From Otis tarda (taxonomy: Eukaryota; Chordata; Aves; Otidiformes; Otididae), in contig CM048552.1 in assembly GCA_026413225.1 (NCBI GenBank), positions 138,583,053 through 138,647,052 of the forward strand: 64,000 bases of DNA, written 5' to 3'. Under the pieces are notes generated by a model that saw only the letters and a list, made by a program, of their open reading frames with translations, searched no databases and was not told the DNA's origin. The position numbers were made by a program, and so were the translations under genes. This document shows, in pieces, positions 22,871 through 34,178 of the stretch. Each line of letters opens with the position of its first letter. Position 1 is the stretch's first letter.

Positions 22871-23673
22871 AGCTGAATTTTGTCTGGGCAAATCTCTTAT
22901 CACTTTATCCTCTAAAATATTGATGGTTTTCAAAGAGTCATTGCACAAGGAGATGTCTAAGGATATTTTGAGGTTGCTTTTACACCATACCAGCATCTCC
23001 AGAGAAGTGTCGTCTAGATGTATACAGCATCTCAGCAGACATTTCCAGTTCTTCTGTAGAACTTGAAAAGGAATTAAAATGTTTCTTTCTATTTTACTAA
23101 ATTGCTTCATGCCTGCAGGTCATAGCAGTAAGGCCCTGCTAGATGATGATTCACTAATTGTTGTGCTTTGGAGACTCTGTTTAGTGTTGGATAATGGTGT
23201 TCCAGGCAGAAAAGACCATCAAATAGTCCATTGTGCTTGGTGTATAGATTAAACAGACCACAACTGTTATTCCTAATGGCATTTTTAAAAAATTATTCCT
23301 AAGGAGACATATGGTGGTTAAAAATTATACTCGAGGGGTAGCATATAGGTCCTGGTGCACTGAAGGACCATTACTGTAGCATTGATTTGTGCAGCTCTGC
23401 CAGGATGGATTTACAAATATTTATGCTCAAGGCACAGAGGCAATACAGAAAATGAAAAAGAAAGAAGGTGTTGAGGTATCAGCAGGGGGAAGTGAGGTTT
23501 TTTTTTATTTTTCTAGTGAATCTGTAGAGTGAAAAAAAGTAAATCAAGTAATGCAAGTGAAGCATAAATCTGATAAACAGGAGTAGTCTTTTTCCACTGG
23601 ATCAATCTCTTTCAATTTCAGCTTCCTTTCCGTCAGACCTATAAAAGCTTAAAAGACCTTATAGCAGTCTTTC
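22871..23673. other. AT-rich DNA, nothing recognised
   Basis: No repeat family or gene is recognised here. Confidence 0.5.
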
Positions 23674-24209
23674 AGGGGACAGCCTGCTTCACCACGGTCT
23701 TCATCATGGGCTGCAGGGGAATCTCAGCCAGGAGCAGCATTACTCCTCCCCCTCCTTCTTCACTGATCTTGGCATCTGCAGCCATTCCTCTCACAAAAAA
23801 AATTATTCACAACCGGCAGGCAGACGCCTCTCAGGTTCTCTTCACATCTCATCTCTCTCTAGTTCTTGCAGCCGTGCTGGGCTGAACGGGGCCCAGAGAG
23901 CCACCTGGGTGGAGGCCAGAGGGTGAGGCCCACAAGGCTCATGCCTCCTCCTCTCTGCCCCCACTCCAGCTTCTTCACATCTTCTCTTTTTATTCTTTTT
24001 TTTTTTTTTTCTCCCTGTTTTCCCCCTTCTTAAATACGTTATCACAGAGTTGTTATCAGGGAACATTCTGTCACCAATATCCTCAGCCTTGGCCAGCAGT
24101 GGGTCCGCCCTAGGCCCAGCCAAGTCCACTTGGCCAAGTGGAAACAACTTCTAGCAGGTTCTTACAGAAGCTGCTACTGCAGACCTCCTCACTAAACAAA
24201 ACCAACACA
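23674..24209 (-). mobile_element. Family A LTR fragment
   Basis: Read plus-wards it runs from the GACAGCCTGCTTCACC block to the terminal AAACAAAACCAACACA, so it holds roughly the U3 half of a minus-oriented family A LTR. The TATA-like complement CTTAAATACG lies near 24030-24040 and a T-run at about 23998-24010. It is a broken copy, and the R-U5 half is absent at the left edge. Confidence 0.9.
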
Positions 24210-27200
24210 ACATATGTCCTACGGTAACTGCTAGTTCAACTCTTGTTTAAAAATACGCCTCCTCTTCTTCGTTGTTGAAATAAGAATACAGAGGAATTCC
24301 TCAAACATTTAAAAATGTCCCAAAATTGAAATAAATTTGCTAGATTATAAGACGGAAATTAGAATAAAGCCAATATTTCTGCTTAGCATGACAGTTTCCA
24401 GGTATTAGTCAGCTGCCATCAGAATACTCTGCTAGTCTGATATGCGCAGATATGTACCAGAGTGTGTTCTCACAGTCAGCAACATTGACACTGTATGAGA
24501 ACTGAAAAATGACACTGAAAAATTAACGGTCATCCTCAGCTTCTGTCGTGTTAGCACCTATGTTTACAACTGATCTGTGCATAATGTTTAACTGAGACAT
24601 ATATTTTTTGAAAGGTACACACTGAAGTTTTTCAAAACGTAAGAGAATTTCAGATAACTGTATCAGTTTTACGATCATTTTACTGTTTGCTGCCCATATC
24701 AGTTCCTCCCTGTACCATACAGTATTTCTGCAGAATGTCTCTTCATATTCAGATTTTTACACGAATTATATTCAACAGTCCTCTCACTTCAAATATTCAG
24801 TTGCATACAAAATTATGTATATCAATTGAGTAAAAAGAATAAAGTTTTGGTGCAATTTGCAAATCACCGTAATTAATAATTTTTCACATTGTCATTTTTA
24901 CTATGTTTTTGGTTTTGGAGGTTCTTTTGTATTCACTGTTCTGCTTTTTGTCTGCATAAATTATGTTTGTATTTGTAAAAATTTAGTCCTAAATGATTGT
25001 GACTATACTCTGCTGGCCTATTGAAACATAACTTAATCATGAGCACATGACCGGACATAGTATTCAATCCCTTTTTATACAAAAAAAAAAGTAGTGGTTA
25101 TACAGTAGGTATATACTTTTATATCCATAAAAGTTGTGAATTTATAATTAAAACAAGCTTTACCCGTTGACTTTAATTCTTTGCAATAATATTTTACCAG
25201 TAATTCTAAAAAGTCTTGAGCAGCATTTAGCTTTTGATCTGAAACGTGAATGAACAGGATACTACTTTTTTTTAATATTGTCAAGTTTTTGACAAATAGA
25301 TGCAGTTTTTTAGAAAGATTTTATCCTTAACTTGTCAATCAGTCTAGTAAAAAGGTAAAATAAGTTATTTTGATGTTTAAGTACACTAATAACAAATTCA
25401 CCCAGAGCAAAATATTTCTAAGTCACCTCCTTGTTTTGTGTAAACTTACATACTGTTAGGATGTCCATCTGTCTCTTTTCCTGTCTTAAAGATGCTGATA
25501 AGCTCGATGTCTGTGCTCAAATACAATTGACAATGTATTGTAAATGTATTCTAATTACATTGGAAGTGTGATTTAAACCCAGGGATATGAGAAAGTAATT
25601 CAGATGTAAAGCTGAGAACTCTTTGGTCTTTACTTAAATGTCTCCATACATGCACAATTTATTTTGATTATTCAGTTACCAATGTATCACTTGTGACCAC
25701 AAGGCTAAAAAAAAAAAAAGTCTTTTATTAAATAACCATAACAGGTTAGTTGGAATAAAACCAAAATAGCTCCAATTTAAGGCGTGACAAATCTCTATGA
25801 TCCACTTTAAAAAGCATTTTAAATTATCAACTGATAGTTGCCACTCAAACTGAGTTAACGATGGGACTGATACAGTGCCCACTGCAAGCTAGTACAGAAT
25901 ATCAGTTGGGAAGATCAGACTGATTAGGAAGGAGAAAATTTATTTTCAGATACATGTATTTCTTGATTCTTAGCAGTGAAGAAAAAGAAAAACTAGATAA
26001 AACAAAACTGAATTTAATGAGAATTTTAGTATATGTATTCATTTTTGGTGCTTGTTTCAGTATGGCCATTTTTTCCCTAAAATTATTGTCATGGCATTTG
26101 TAAATGTCTTACGGCAAAACATACATTTAAGGCCTCTAAAACCTGAGGATATTGAAGCAGATGCTCACAATCAGAATACATAGAAGAGGTAAATACTGTT
26201 TTTAAGGATTGTTTTAAGACTTTTTGGCAGCTGAGTTTGCTCCTGCATAGGATAGCAAAAAGGACTAGGTCGGTCTTACTCAGTTTGTGTTAATTTGGTT
26301 AATCCAAATTGGTGTTCTGAATGAGGTCCCCAGGAGTTTACTTCACCTTTTCAACATGCAGTTTAAGCTCCTTTCGCACTTTATGCTTCCCTCTTGCTTT
26401 TATTTGATTCTTGAAGGAAAACACGTTAAAGAATAAAAAAACCACCAGTTGAACTTCCTGAATTTTGCCTGCTGCAACAGGAAAATGATTTTTTAAAGGA
26501 CAGTTGAATGTGAATGGCTAAGTAGAACTGAATTCTTGCCAGAATTTGCAACCAAGAGCAATTTGCAGAGGAGAAAACCTTGATACAACGTTTTACTCAT
26601 AGCATCAAAAACAGATGCAAATGTCTGTAGAAGAAGAAATAAGAGAAAAAAAATGATGTATGAATTAAGTTAACTGAGGACACAACAAATATGTCATTCA
26701 TGCTCGATTGACTTGTATTCATTTCAGACCAGGTGGCAGCCTAAGTCTTGAGTTCTATGTACTAAACCTCAGGCTGCAATTATTAGAAAGAGCTGGTTTG
26801 GACTCGTCTCTCAAAGAACTCCTTCAGAGGGAAAGTCCTTCAAAGATGCTCCATTAAAAAGCACCTTCAGAAGCAGACCTCTGAGCACATCCTTCATCTT
26901 ACACTTCTCAGGTTCTCTTTGCATGCAATCTGGGTGTCTCTGTTGACCAGCCTTCCCTCTGAAGACTTCTGTAGGTTCAGATAGATTCAGTCTTTCATCT
27001 CTAGACCTTGTTCTTTATTCAAGATACAGTCTGTCCATTCTTTTAAATTAAAAATAAGATCTGCTTTACTTCCTGGTATATTTAAAAGTTTCTTTGTCAG
27101 ACTTTGAGTCATCTGTACTTAACCAGATAGCAAATAATTCTGTTAATGAGGGATAAAAATGTCCCCCTTCCCAGCTGGAATGTATTCCCCTCCAGATCAA

Positions 27201-28055
27201 CAGTGTCCATCTGACCGTTAAATGTGTACATCAGACAAGCTTCTGAATTGGATAAATGTTGCTAAACATTGACTATTGACTGAAACCAAATGTGAACGTA
27301 ATTAACCACTTAAGGATGATAATGTGTTTGAGGTGAGAGATTCCCAGCCTTTTTCTTTTAAACACACAACAAAAGTAAGATACCTACCCTTGCTTCCTGG
27401 AGAAGTTATACCAGTGTACCAGAGAGGATGTAAGTAAGAATAGGTAGTATGGCAATGCCAGAAGAGAAAGAGGAAGAGCAGAAAGAGTCTTTGCAGGCCC
27501 CAGCGTAACCATGGACATGTAATTCCACATAGACACATCATGTATTTTTCTTGGTTTTCTTTTGCCTCCACCACTCCCATTTGTCTCTTTCTGAACTGAT
27601 TTGCCATGTGTTATGCTTGGTTTTGTATATTTTTAACTGAGTTTTAGCTCACTTGTTGGAAGGGTGGTGAGAAATCCAGTATGGCCACATGTTTTTTTTT
27701 CCTGTTTGGTTTTTAATAGCCATATTAGCTTATTTGCATTTATATGGTTGGTTTGTTGACATTTTGATTTTTGATCTGTATCTCTTGCTTTACAGGGATA
27801 AGTGGGCTTCCCCTGGGAAGAAAAGGGGCAGACAAGCATAAGAATCATTCAGGGCCAAGGTCTGAAGGAGGGAAGTAGCATGCAAAAGGTATGAAGAAAA
27901 CCACTGGCTACCTCTTACAGAGGTTTATCTGTTGGGTTTAATAGGGGCTTCTTTTGGCATGTGTCCATCCCTTGGTCTCTACAGTTAGCTTTCTCAAAGC
28001 TAGAGCAAATTTATTGAGTTAAAAGAGAACATCTTAAGACAAAACAGTATGAGAA
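24210..28055. other. AT-rich DNA, nothing recognised
   Basis: About 3.8 kb with only short frames (up to 101 codons) and no known domain, repeat family or RNA gene. Confidence 0.5.
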
Positions 28056-29085
28056 CCTATGACTTGTGCAAGGCATTTGACACTGTCCCACATGACATCC
28101 TTTTCTGTAAACTGGAGAGACATGGATTTGACAGACAAACCATTCGGTGGATAAGGAATTGGCTGGATGGCTGCACTCAGAGAGTGATGGTCAATAGCTC
28201 AGTGACCAGGTGGAGACAGGTGACAAGTGGCATTCCTCAGGGATCAATATTGGACCCGGCCCTGTTTAACATGTTTGTCAGCGACATGGACAGTGACATA
28301 GAGTGCATGCTCAGCAAGTTCGCCGACGACACCAAGCTGTGTGGTCGACATGCTGGAGGAAAAGGATGCCATCCAGAGGGACCTTGACTGGCTGGAGAGG
28401 TGGGCCTGTGCCAACCTTATGAAGTTCAACTGGCCAAGTGCAAGGTCCTGCACATGGGTTGTGGCAATCCCAGGCACAAATACAGGCTGGGCAGAGAATG
28501 GATTGAGAGAAGCCCTGAGGAGGACTTGGGTGTGCTGCGGGATAAGAAGCTCAACATGGGCTGGCAATGTGTCCTTGCAGCCCAGAAAGCCAACTGTATC
28601 CTGGGCTGCATCAAGAGAAGCGTGGCCAGCAGGTCAAGGGAGGTGATTCTGCCCCTCTGCTCCCCTCTGGTGAGACTCCACCTGGAATACTGCATCCAGC
28701 TCTGGAGCCCCCAACATAAGAAGGACATGGGCCAGTTGGAGAAGGTCCAGAGGAGGGCCACGAATATGATCAGAAGACTAGAGCACCTCTCCTATGAAGA
28801 CAAGCTGAGAGAGTTGGGCTGTTCAGCCTGGAGAAGAGAAAGCTCCAGGGAGACCTTATAGTGACCTTCCAGCACCTAAAGGGGTTCTACAGTGAGAGTG
28901 GTGGAACACTGGAACAGGTTGCCCAGAGGTGGTAGATGCCTAATCCCTGCAAATATTCAAGGCCAGTTTGGACAGGGCTCTGAAAACCTGATCTAGTTGG
29001 AAATATCCCTGCTCCTTGCAGGGGGGTTGGACCAGATGACCTTCAAAGGTCACTTCCAACCCTAACCATTCTATGATTCTATAAG
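28056..29085 (+). mobile_element. CR1 LINE, 5' truncated within the reverse transcriptase
   Basis: A 1.03-kb plus-strand CR1. It begins inside motif A of the reverse transcriptase ([12 protein letters not shown]). It continues through SGIPQGS and FADDTKLCG (frame 28049-28387) and then, in another frame (28400-28861), through the C-terminal part with [28 protein letters not shown] and [14 protein letters not shown]. The 3' UTR ends with CCATTCTATGATTCTATAAG at 29085. At least two frame changes separate the coding pieces, so the copy is dead. Confidence 0.95.
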
Positions 29086-30911
29086 ATACTAAAAAATCTA
29101 CGGGACATGAATATAAAGTAAGAAAATGTATGAGGCTGAGGTCTGCTTGTTCATAATGTGAATATTTATAAATACCTTTTATTTCAGAGGAACAGTCATC
29201 TCTTTTCTAAGTATAAAAAGGTTTGTGTTAATCAAGAGACAGCAATATTTGGTTACTCACAAACTCCTTTTTAGTCTATTATATTGACTTACAGTCTTTC
29301 TGCTTGTATCCCTCAGTATGGCTAGTATCACATTATCTTAAATTTTACCCTACTTTCTGTCAGATAGAAATGACCACATGCTTCTGTTTCACAGTGTGTA
29401 TTCTTGTCAGTCATCTCATATGTCCATATCTGTACTAGATTTATTGATTTTAATCACATTGTAAGTTTTCCTACACATGCTTTACACTGCTACAATAACA
29501 AATGCAAAAATGAAAGCACATCAATATTTCATGCAAACCCATACACAAAATGACAATCCTTTCTGAATCAGTTTTCATTTTTTCAGCTAGGCACAGTTTG
29601 CAGTATTTTTAGTATTTTCAGATATGCACAACTGTTATTTTTGTCATAAGATCATACAAACTTCCCTAGGAGTAGTAGCAGGATCTTTGCCTTCGTAAGG
29701 GATAAAGACAAGCAGAAGTTTTAGGGTCAGGGAAGGGCGGCTGGAATACATAATAATTGGAGAGAAAAGTTTACTGTAATTATCATGCTGTTTCGTACAA
29801 GTTGGTAATCTTTCAATGCTTCCTGACAGTGAAGTGTGTGGAAGGTTAATAAGGAGACTGATAGGAAAAACTAGATCTATTGGGGGTTTTTTTTGGCTTT
29901 TTATGCCAGACTTCTTGCTTGGAAATGTTAAAGTAGGCCATGAAAAAGAAATAACATTTTACTTTCTGGGTGAGATTAATTTATCTAAACACATACATCT
30001 AATATCCCTTTAGGCAATGTAGGGTTTAGACTCTTGGCCTCTAAAATGCTTCAGAGAGTTGCCATAGATTGCACATTATATCTGCTAGGCTCATAGAGGG
30101 GACTTCTAGACAACCAAGGGAATCTAGTCAGCACTGGTTATCTATATTTAGGGAACTGAGCCCTGGCATCTGTCTCCTGTTTACCTATTAATCATAGCTT
30201 TCTCTTACTCACTTTAAAAAAATGAATGACAGTTTTATTTTTATTTCTCCAGAATGTCGTCTTCTACTGACACTCATCCATTCATAGGTATGTCGACAGT
30301 TAATTCAAACCTACATCCACCAATCTGCACAATCCCTCTTTCCAGCTTCCTGCCTCTTCCTCAGGTTTGGTATGTTGGTTTTGTTTTTGTTTTGTTTTGT
30401 TTTGTTTTTTCCTAGTGCATTGATTATGAGTAGTGAGAACAGTAAGTAGATGAGTTTCACAACCTGGTGTTAAAAGACCCCAAATCCTTTCACTGCACTG
30501 GCTTCTTTCCTGCAATCTGCAGCCTACTCAGACTTCGTCTTCCTAGGCAGACTTTATGAACTCACACTCATAGAAGTGGAAAAAGAGTGGAAAATCTTCA
30601 TAGTTCACACTTTGGGTTTGCAGAGCATCGTTCTGATGCTGAAAGATATGTATTCAGTTACTGAATCAGACAACAAAAAAACCGAAGAAAATCTGGTAAT
30701 TTTACCCCTTCTCCTTCTATTGACTGCTTTTCTTTAGAGTCCTTGTATTTACTTGATATGCACAAAGGCTTTGGGTTTGAAATATAGTGCAATAGATGTT
30801 TAAATGTTGTAATTGCAAGACATATAGGGATTACTAAAGAAAATTAAGGATGCTGTGTCATCATCAGATGATAATCTGACTACCTCATTAAGCTACAGAA
30901 TCTGAAGTGTT
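29086..30911. other. AT-rich DNA, nothing recognised
   Basis: A TTTTG-type simple repeat occurs near 30378-30408. I saw no gene or repeat family otherwise. Confidence 0.5.
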
Positions 30912-31106
30912 AGATTCATAGAATCATAGAATCATAGAATGGTTAGAGTTGGAAGGGACCTTCAAAGGTCATCTAGTCTAACCCCCCTGCAAGGAGCAGG
31001 GACATCCCCGACTAGATCAGATTGCTCAGAGCCTCATCCAGCCTGGCCTTGAACGTTTCCAGGGATGGGACATCCACCACCTCTCTGGACAACCTGTTCC
31101 AGTGTT

Positions 31107-33529
31107 CTACAACTCGCATTGTAAAAAATTTTTTTTCCTAATATCCAATCTAAATCTTCCTCCCTCTATTTTAAAACCATTACCCCTCGTCCTATCACAA
31201 CAGGCCCTACTGAACAGCCTCTCCCCATCTTTCCTGTAGGCCCCCTTGAGGTACTGGAAGGCTGCTATAAGGTTTCTCTGGAGCCTCCTCTTCTCCAGGC
31301 TGAACAGCCCCAACTCTCTCAGCCTGTCCTCATAAGAGAGGTGCTCCAGCCCTCTTATCATCTTTATGGCCCTCCTCTGGACCCTCTCCAACTGGTCCAT
31401 GTCCTTCTTATGTTGGGGGCTCCAGAACTGGGACACAGTACTCCAGGTGGAGTCTCACCAGGGCAGAGTAGAGGGGGAGAATCACCTCCCTCGACCTGCT
31501 GACCACGCTCGTCTTGATGCAGCCCAGGATGCGGTTGGCCTTCTGGGTCGCAAGGGCGCATTGCTAGCTCATGTTGAGCTTCTCATCCACCAGCACTCCC
31601 AAGTCCTCCTCAGGGCTGCTCTTGTTCCATTCTCCGCCCAGCCTGTATTTGTGTCTGGGATTGCCACGACCCAGATGCAGGACTTTGCCCTTGGCCTGGT
31701 TGAACTTCATGAGGTTGGCACAGGCCCACCTCTCCAGCCTGTCAAGGTCCCTCTGGATGGCACCCCTCCCTTCCAGCGTGTCGACAGCACCACACAGCTT
31801 GGTGTCATCGGCAAACTTGCTGAGGGTGCACTCCTTCCCACTGTCCATGTCGCCAATAAAGATGTTGAACAGGGCCGGGCCCAACAAGGACCCCTGAGGG
31901 ACACCACTGGTGACCGGTCTCCACTTGGACATCGAGCTGTTGACCACACTCTCTGAGTGCGGCCATCCAGCCAACTCCTTATCCACCCAGTGGTCCATCC
32001 ATCAAACCCATGTCTCTCTAGTTTAGAGAGAAGGATGTCGTGCGGGACAGTGTCAAAAGCTTTGCACAAGTCCAGGTAGATGATATCTGTTGCTCCTCCC
32101 TTGTCCACTGATGCTGTCACCCCATCATAGAAGGCCACCAAAGTTGTCAGGCACGATCTGCCCTTGGTCAAGCCATGTTGGCTGTCACCAACCACCTCCT
32201 TGCTCTCCATGTGCCTTAGCATGGTTTCCAGGAGAATCTGCTCCATGACCTTGCCAGGCACGGAGGTGAGGCTGACCGGCCTGTAGTAGCCCGGGTCCTC
32301 CTTGTTCCCCTTTCTAAAAATTGGGGGTTATGTTCCCTCTCTTCCAGTCATTGGGGACCTCACCAGACCGCCACGACTTCTCAAATACAATGGCCAGTGG
32401 CTTGGCAACTTCATCCGCCAGTTCCCTCAGGACCCACGGATGGATCTCGTCAGGTCCCATGGACTTGTGCACCTTCAAGTTCCTCAGATGTTCCCGAACC
32501 TGCTCTTTGAGTACAGTGGGCGGTTCTTCATCCTCGCAGTCCCTGCTTGTGCCTTCCACAGCTTGGGTGGTGAGACAAGAGCCCTTTTCAGTGAAGAAAG
32601 AGGCAAAAAAGTCATTTAGTACCTCAGCCTTCTCCATGTCCTGGGTAACCAGGACACCGGTTTCCTTCTGGAGGGGGCCTACATTCTTCTTGGACTTTCT
32701 TTTGTCCCCTACTTACCTATAGAAGCTTTTCTTGTTGCTTTTTATATCCCTGGCCAGATTCAATTCCATCAGGGCTTTAGCCTTCCTCTTCCCTTCAGGG
32801 CCGCCTCCCATGGCACTTTGCCCATCAGGTCCCTGAAGAGGCTGAAGTCCGCCTTCTTGAAGTCTAGGGCAGAGAGCTTGCCATGTAGTTTCCTTGCTGC
32901 CCAGTGGATCTTGAACTCCACTGTGTTGTCATCGCTGCAGCCAAGGCTGTCCTTCAGTTTCACATCCCCCACCAGTCCCTCCCTGCTGGTGAGCACAAGG
33001 TCAAGCATGGCACCCTCCTCGTCGGCTCCTCTATTGCCTGCAGGAGGAAGTTGTCCACGGATTCCAGGAACCTCCTGGACTGCCTGTGCCCTGCCGTGTT
33101 GTCTCTCCAACAGATGTCAGGGTGGTTGAAGTCCCCCATGAGGACCAGGGCCTGTGACCGTGAGGCTGCTCCTATCTGGCTATAGAGCGCCTTGTCTTCT
33201 CTGTCCTCCTGGCCAGGCAGCCTGTAACAGACCCCCACCGTAACGTCCCCTCTCCGTCCCTGTCCTCTAATCTTGACCCATAAGCTCTCTGTCAGCTCCT
33301 CCTCCATCCCCAGGCAGAGCTCCACGCACTCCAGCCGGTTGCCGATGTAGAGTGACACCCCCTCCTCGTCTCCCCTTCCTGTCCTTTCTAAAAAGCCTAT
33401 ACCCCTCCATGTTGACGCTCCAGTCATATGTGTCATCCCACCACGTCTCCGTGATGCCAACGAGGTCGTAGCCCTTCTCGTGTGCACGCATCTCCAGCTC
33501 TTCCTGTTTATTTCCCATGCTGCGTGCAT
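31107..33529 (-). pseudogene. CR1 ORF2 (endonuclease plus reverse transcriptase), broken
   Basis: Read in element order this shows SMGNKQEELEMRAHEKGYDLVGITETWWDD in pieces (endonuclease start), then GVCYRLPGQEDREDKALY, then the endonuclease motif MGDFNHPDICW, then [10 protein letters not shown]. The linker follows ([51 protein letters not shown]). The reverse transcriptase then has [19 protein letters not shown]-type sequence, motif [25 protein letters not shown] and FADDTKLCG. The end is [15 protein letters not shown] and [10 protein letters not shown]. In known CR1 the endonuclease nicks the target and the reverse transcriptase primes there. The pieces lie in several frames, so no functional protein is expected, although the catalytic signatures are preserved. 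Confidence 0.92.
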
Positions 33530-33737
33530 TGGTATAGAGACAACTCAGCTAGGCCCCCAACAAAGCTGACTTGCTGGCTGGAGTGACAGGAGTTCTTTTG
33601 GACCGCAGTTTAAGTTCATTTGCACATACTTGAGATCCTTCCTCAGCTTCTGGACCCTTGGTGCTAGCACTGATGCCACGCTGACAGCAGTGGGCTGAAC
33701 TGTGCTCCCCCTCCCCCAGCAACACTAGAACACTAGT

Positions 33738-34154
33738 TTAAAGCCCTCCAGACGAGTCTGGCAAGCCTTTGTCCAAGCACACTCTTCCCCTTCTCAGGTG
33801 CACGCCATCTGCCCCTAGCAGCCCGGGCTTCTCAAAGCACGCCCCATGGTCTAGATACCCAAAGCCCTGGCTGTAGCACCACTCCCTGAGCCATGAGTTA
33901 ACCTGCCAGATACGTCTGGCCCTTTCAGGTCCCTGCCCTTCGACCACGAGGATTTACAGAAAACCACCTGCACCCCAGAGTCTTTGACTGTTGTACCCAG
34001 GGCCCTGAAATCCCTTTTGATGTTTCTCAGGCTGCTGCCGGCTGTGTCGCTGCCACCCATGTGAAACACCAGTAGTGGATAATAGTCTGTGGGCCGTATG
34101 AGGCCAGGTATTCTCTCGGTGACATCCCTGATACGAGCCCCCGGGAGACAGCAT
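33738..34154 (-). pseudogene. CR1 ORF1 C-terminal esterase-like domain, broken
   Basis: Minus-strand frames at 33851-34069 and 33738-33947 carry FHMGGSDTAGSSLRNIKRDF, ALGTTVKDSGVQVVF, then WQVNSWLREWCYSQGFGYLD and KPGLLGADGVHLRRGR. This matches the esterase (SGNH-hydrolase-like) domain known from ORF1 of vertebrate CR1 elements. The GxND-type block is GGSD here, and the frame changes between the two halves. The usual N-terminal part of ORF1 is missing because of 5' truncation. The function of the domain in CR1 mobility is not well established. Confidence 0.85.
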
Positions 34155-34178
34155 ACCTCCTGAGAGAGTGCATCGGGT

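Larger units (their letters stand above)
30912..34178 (-). mobile_element. CR1 LINE, longest copy, with part of ORF1 and most of ORF2
   Basis: About 3.27 kb on the minus strand. The 3' end is at 30912 with three perfect ATTCTATG octamers. Moving leftwards in element order from 34178 it holds the end of ORF1 (esterase-like domain), a short inter-ORF region, the ORF2 endonuclease, the linker, the reverse transcriptase and the C-terminal region. Full-length avian CR1 is about 4.5 kb, so the first 1.2 kb or so (5' UTR and ORF1 start) is missing. The sequence keeps many CpGs and long readable frames, so it is moderately young. No LTR interrupts it, in contrast to two other CR1 copies here. Confidence 0.96.

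Noticed and set aside
30913-30940. Octamer repeats as CRISPR or satellite repeats
   Set aside because: The units are the known CR1 3' terminal octamers next to a CR1 3' UTR. There are no spacers.
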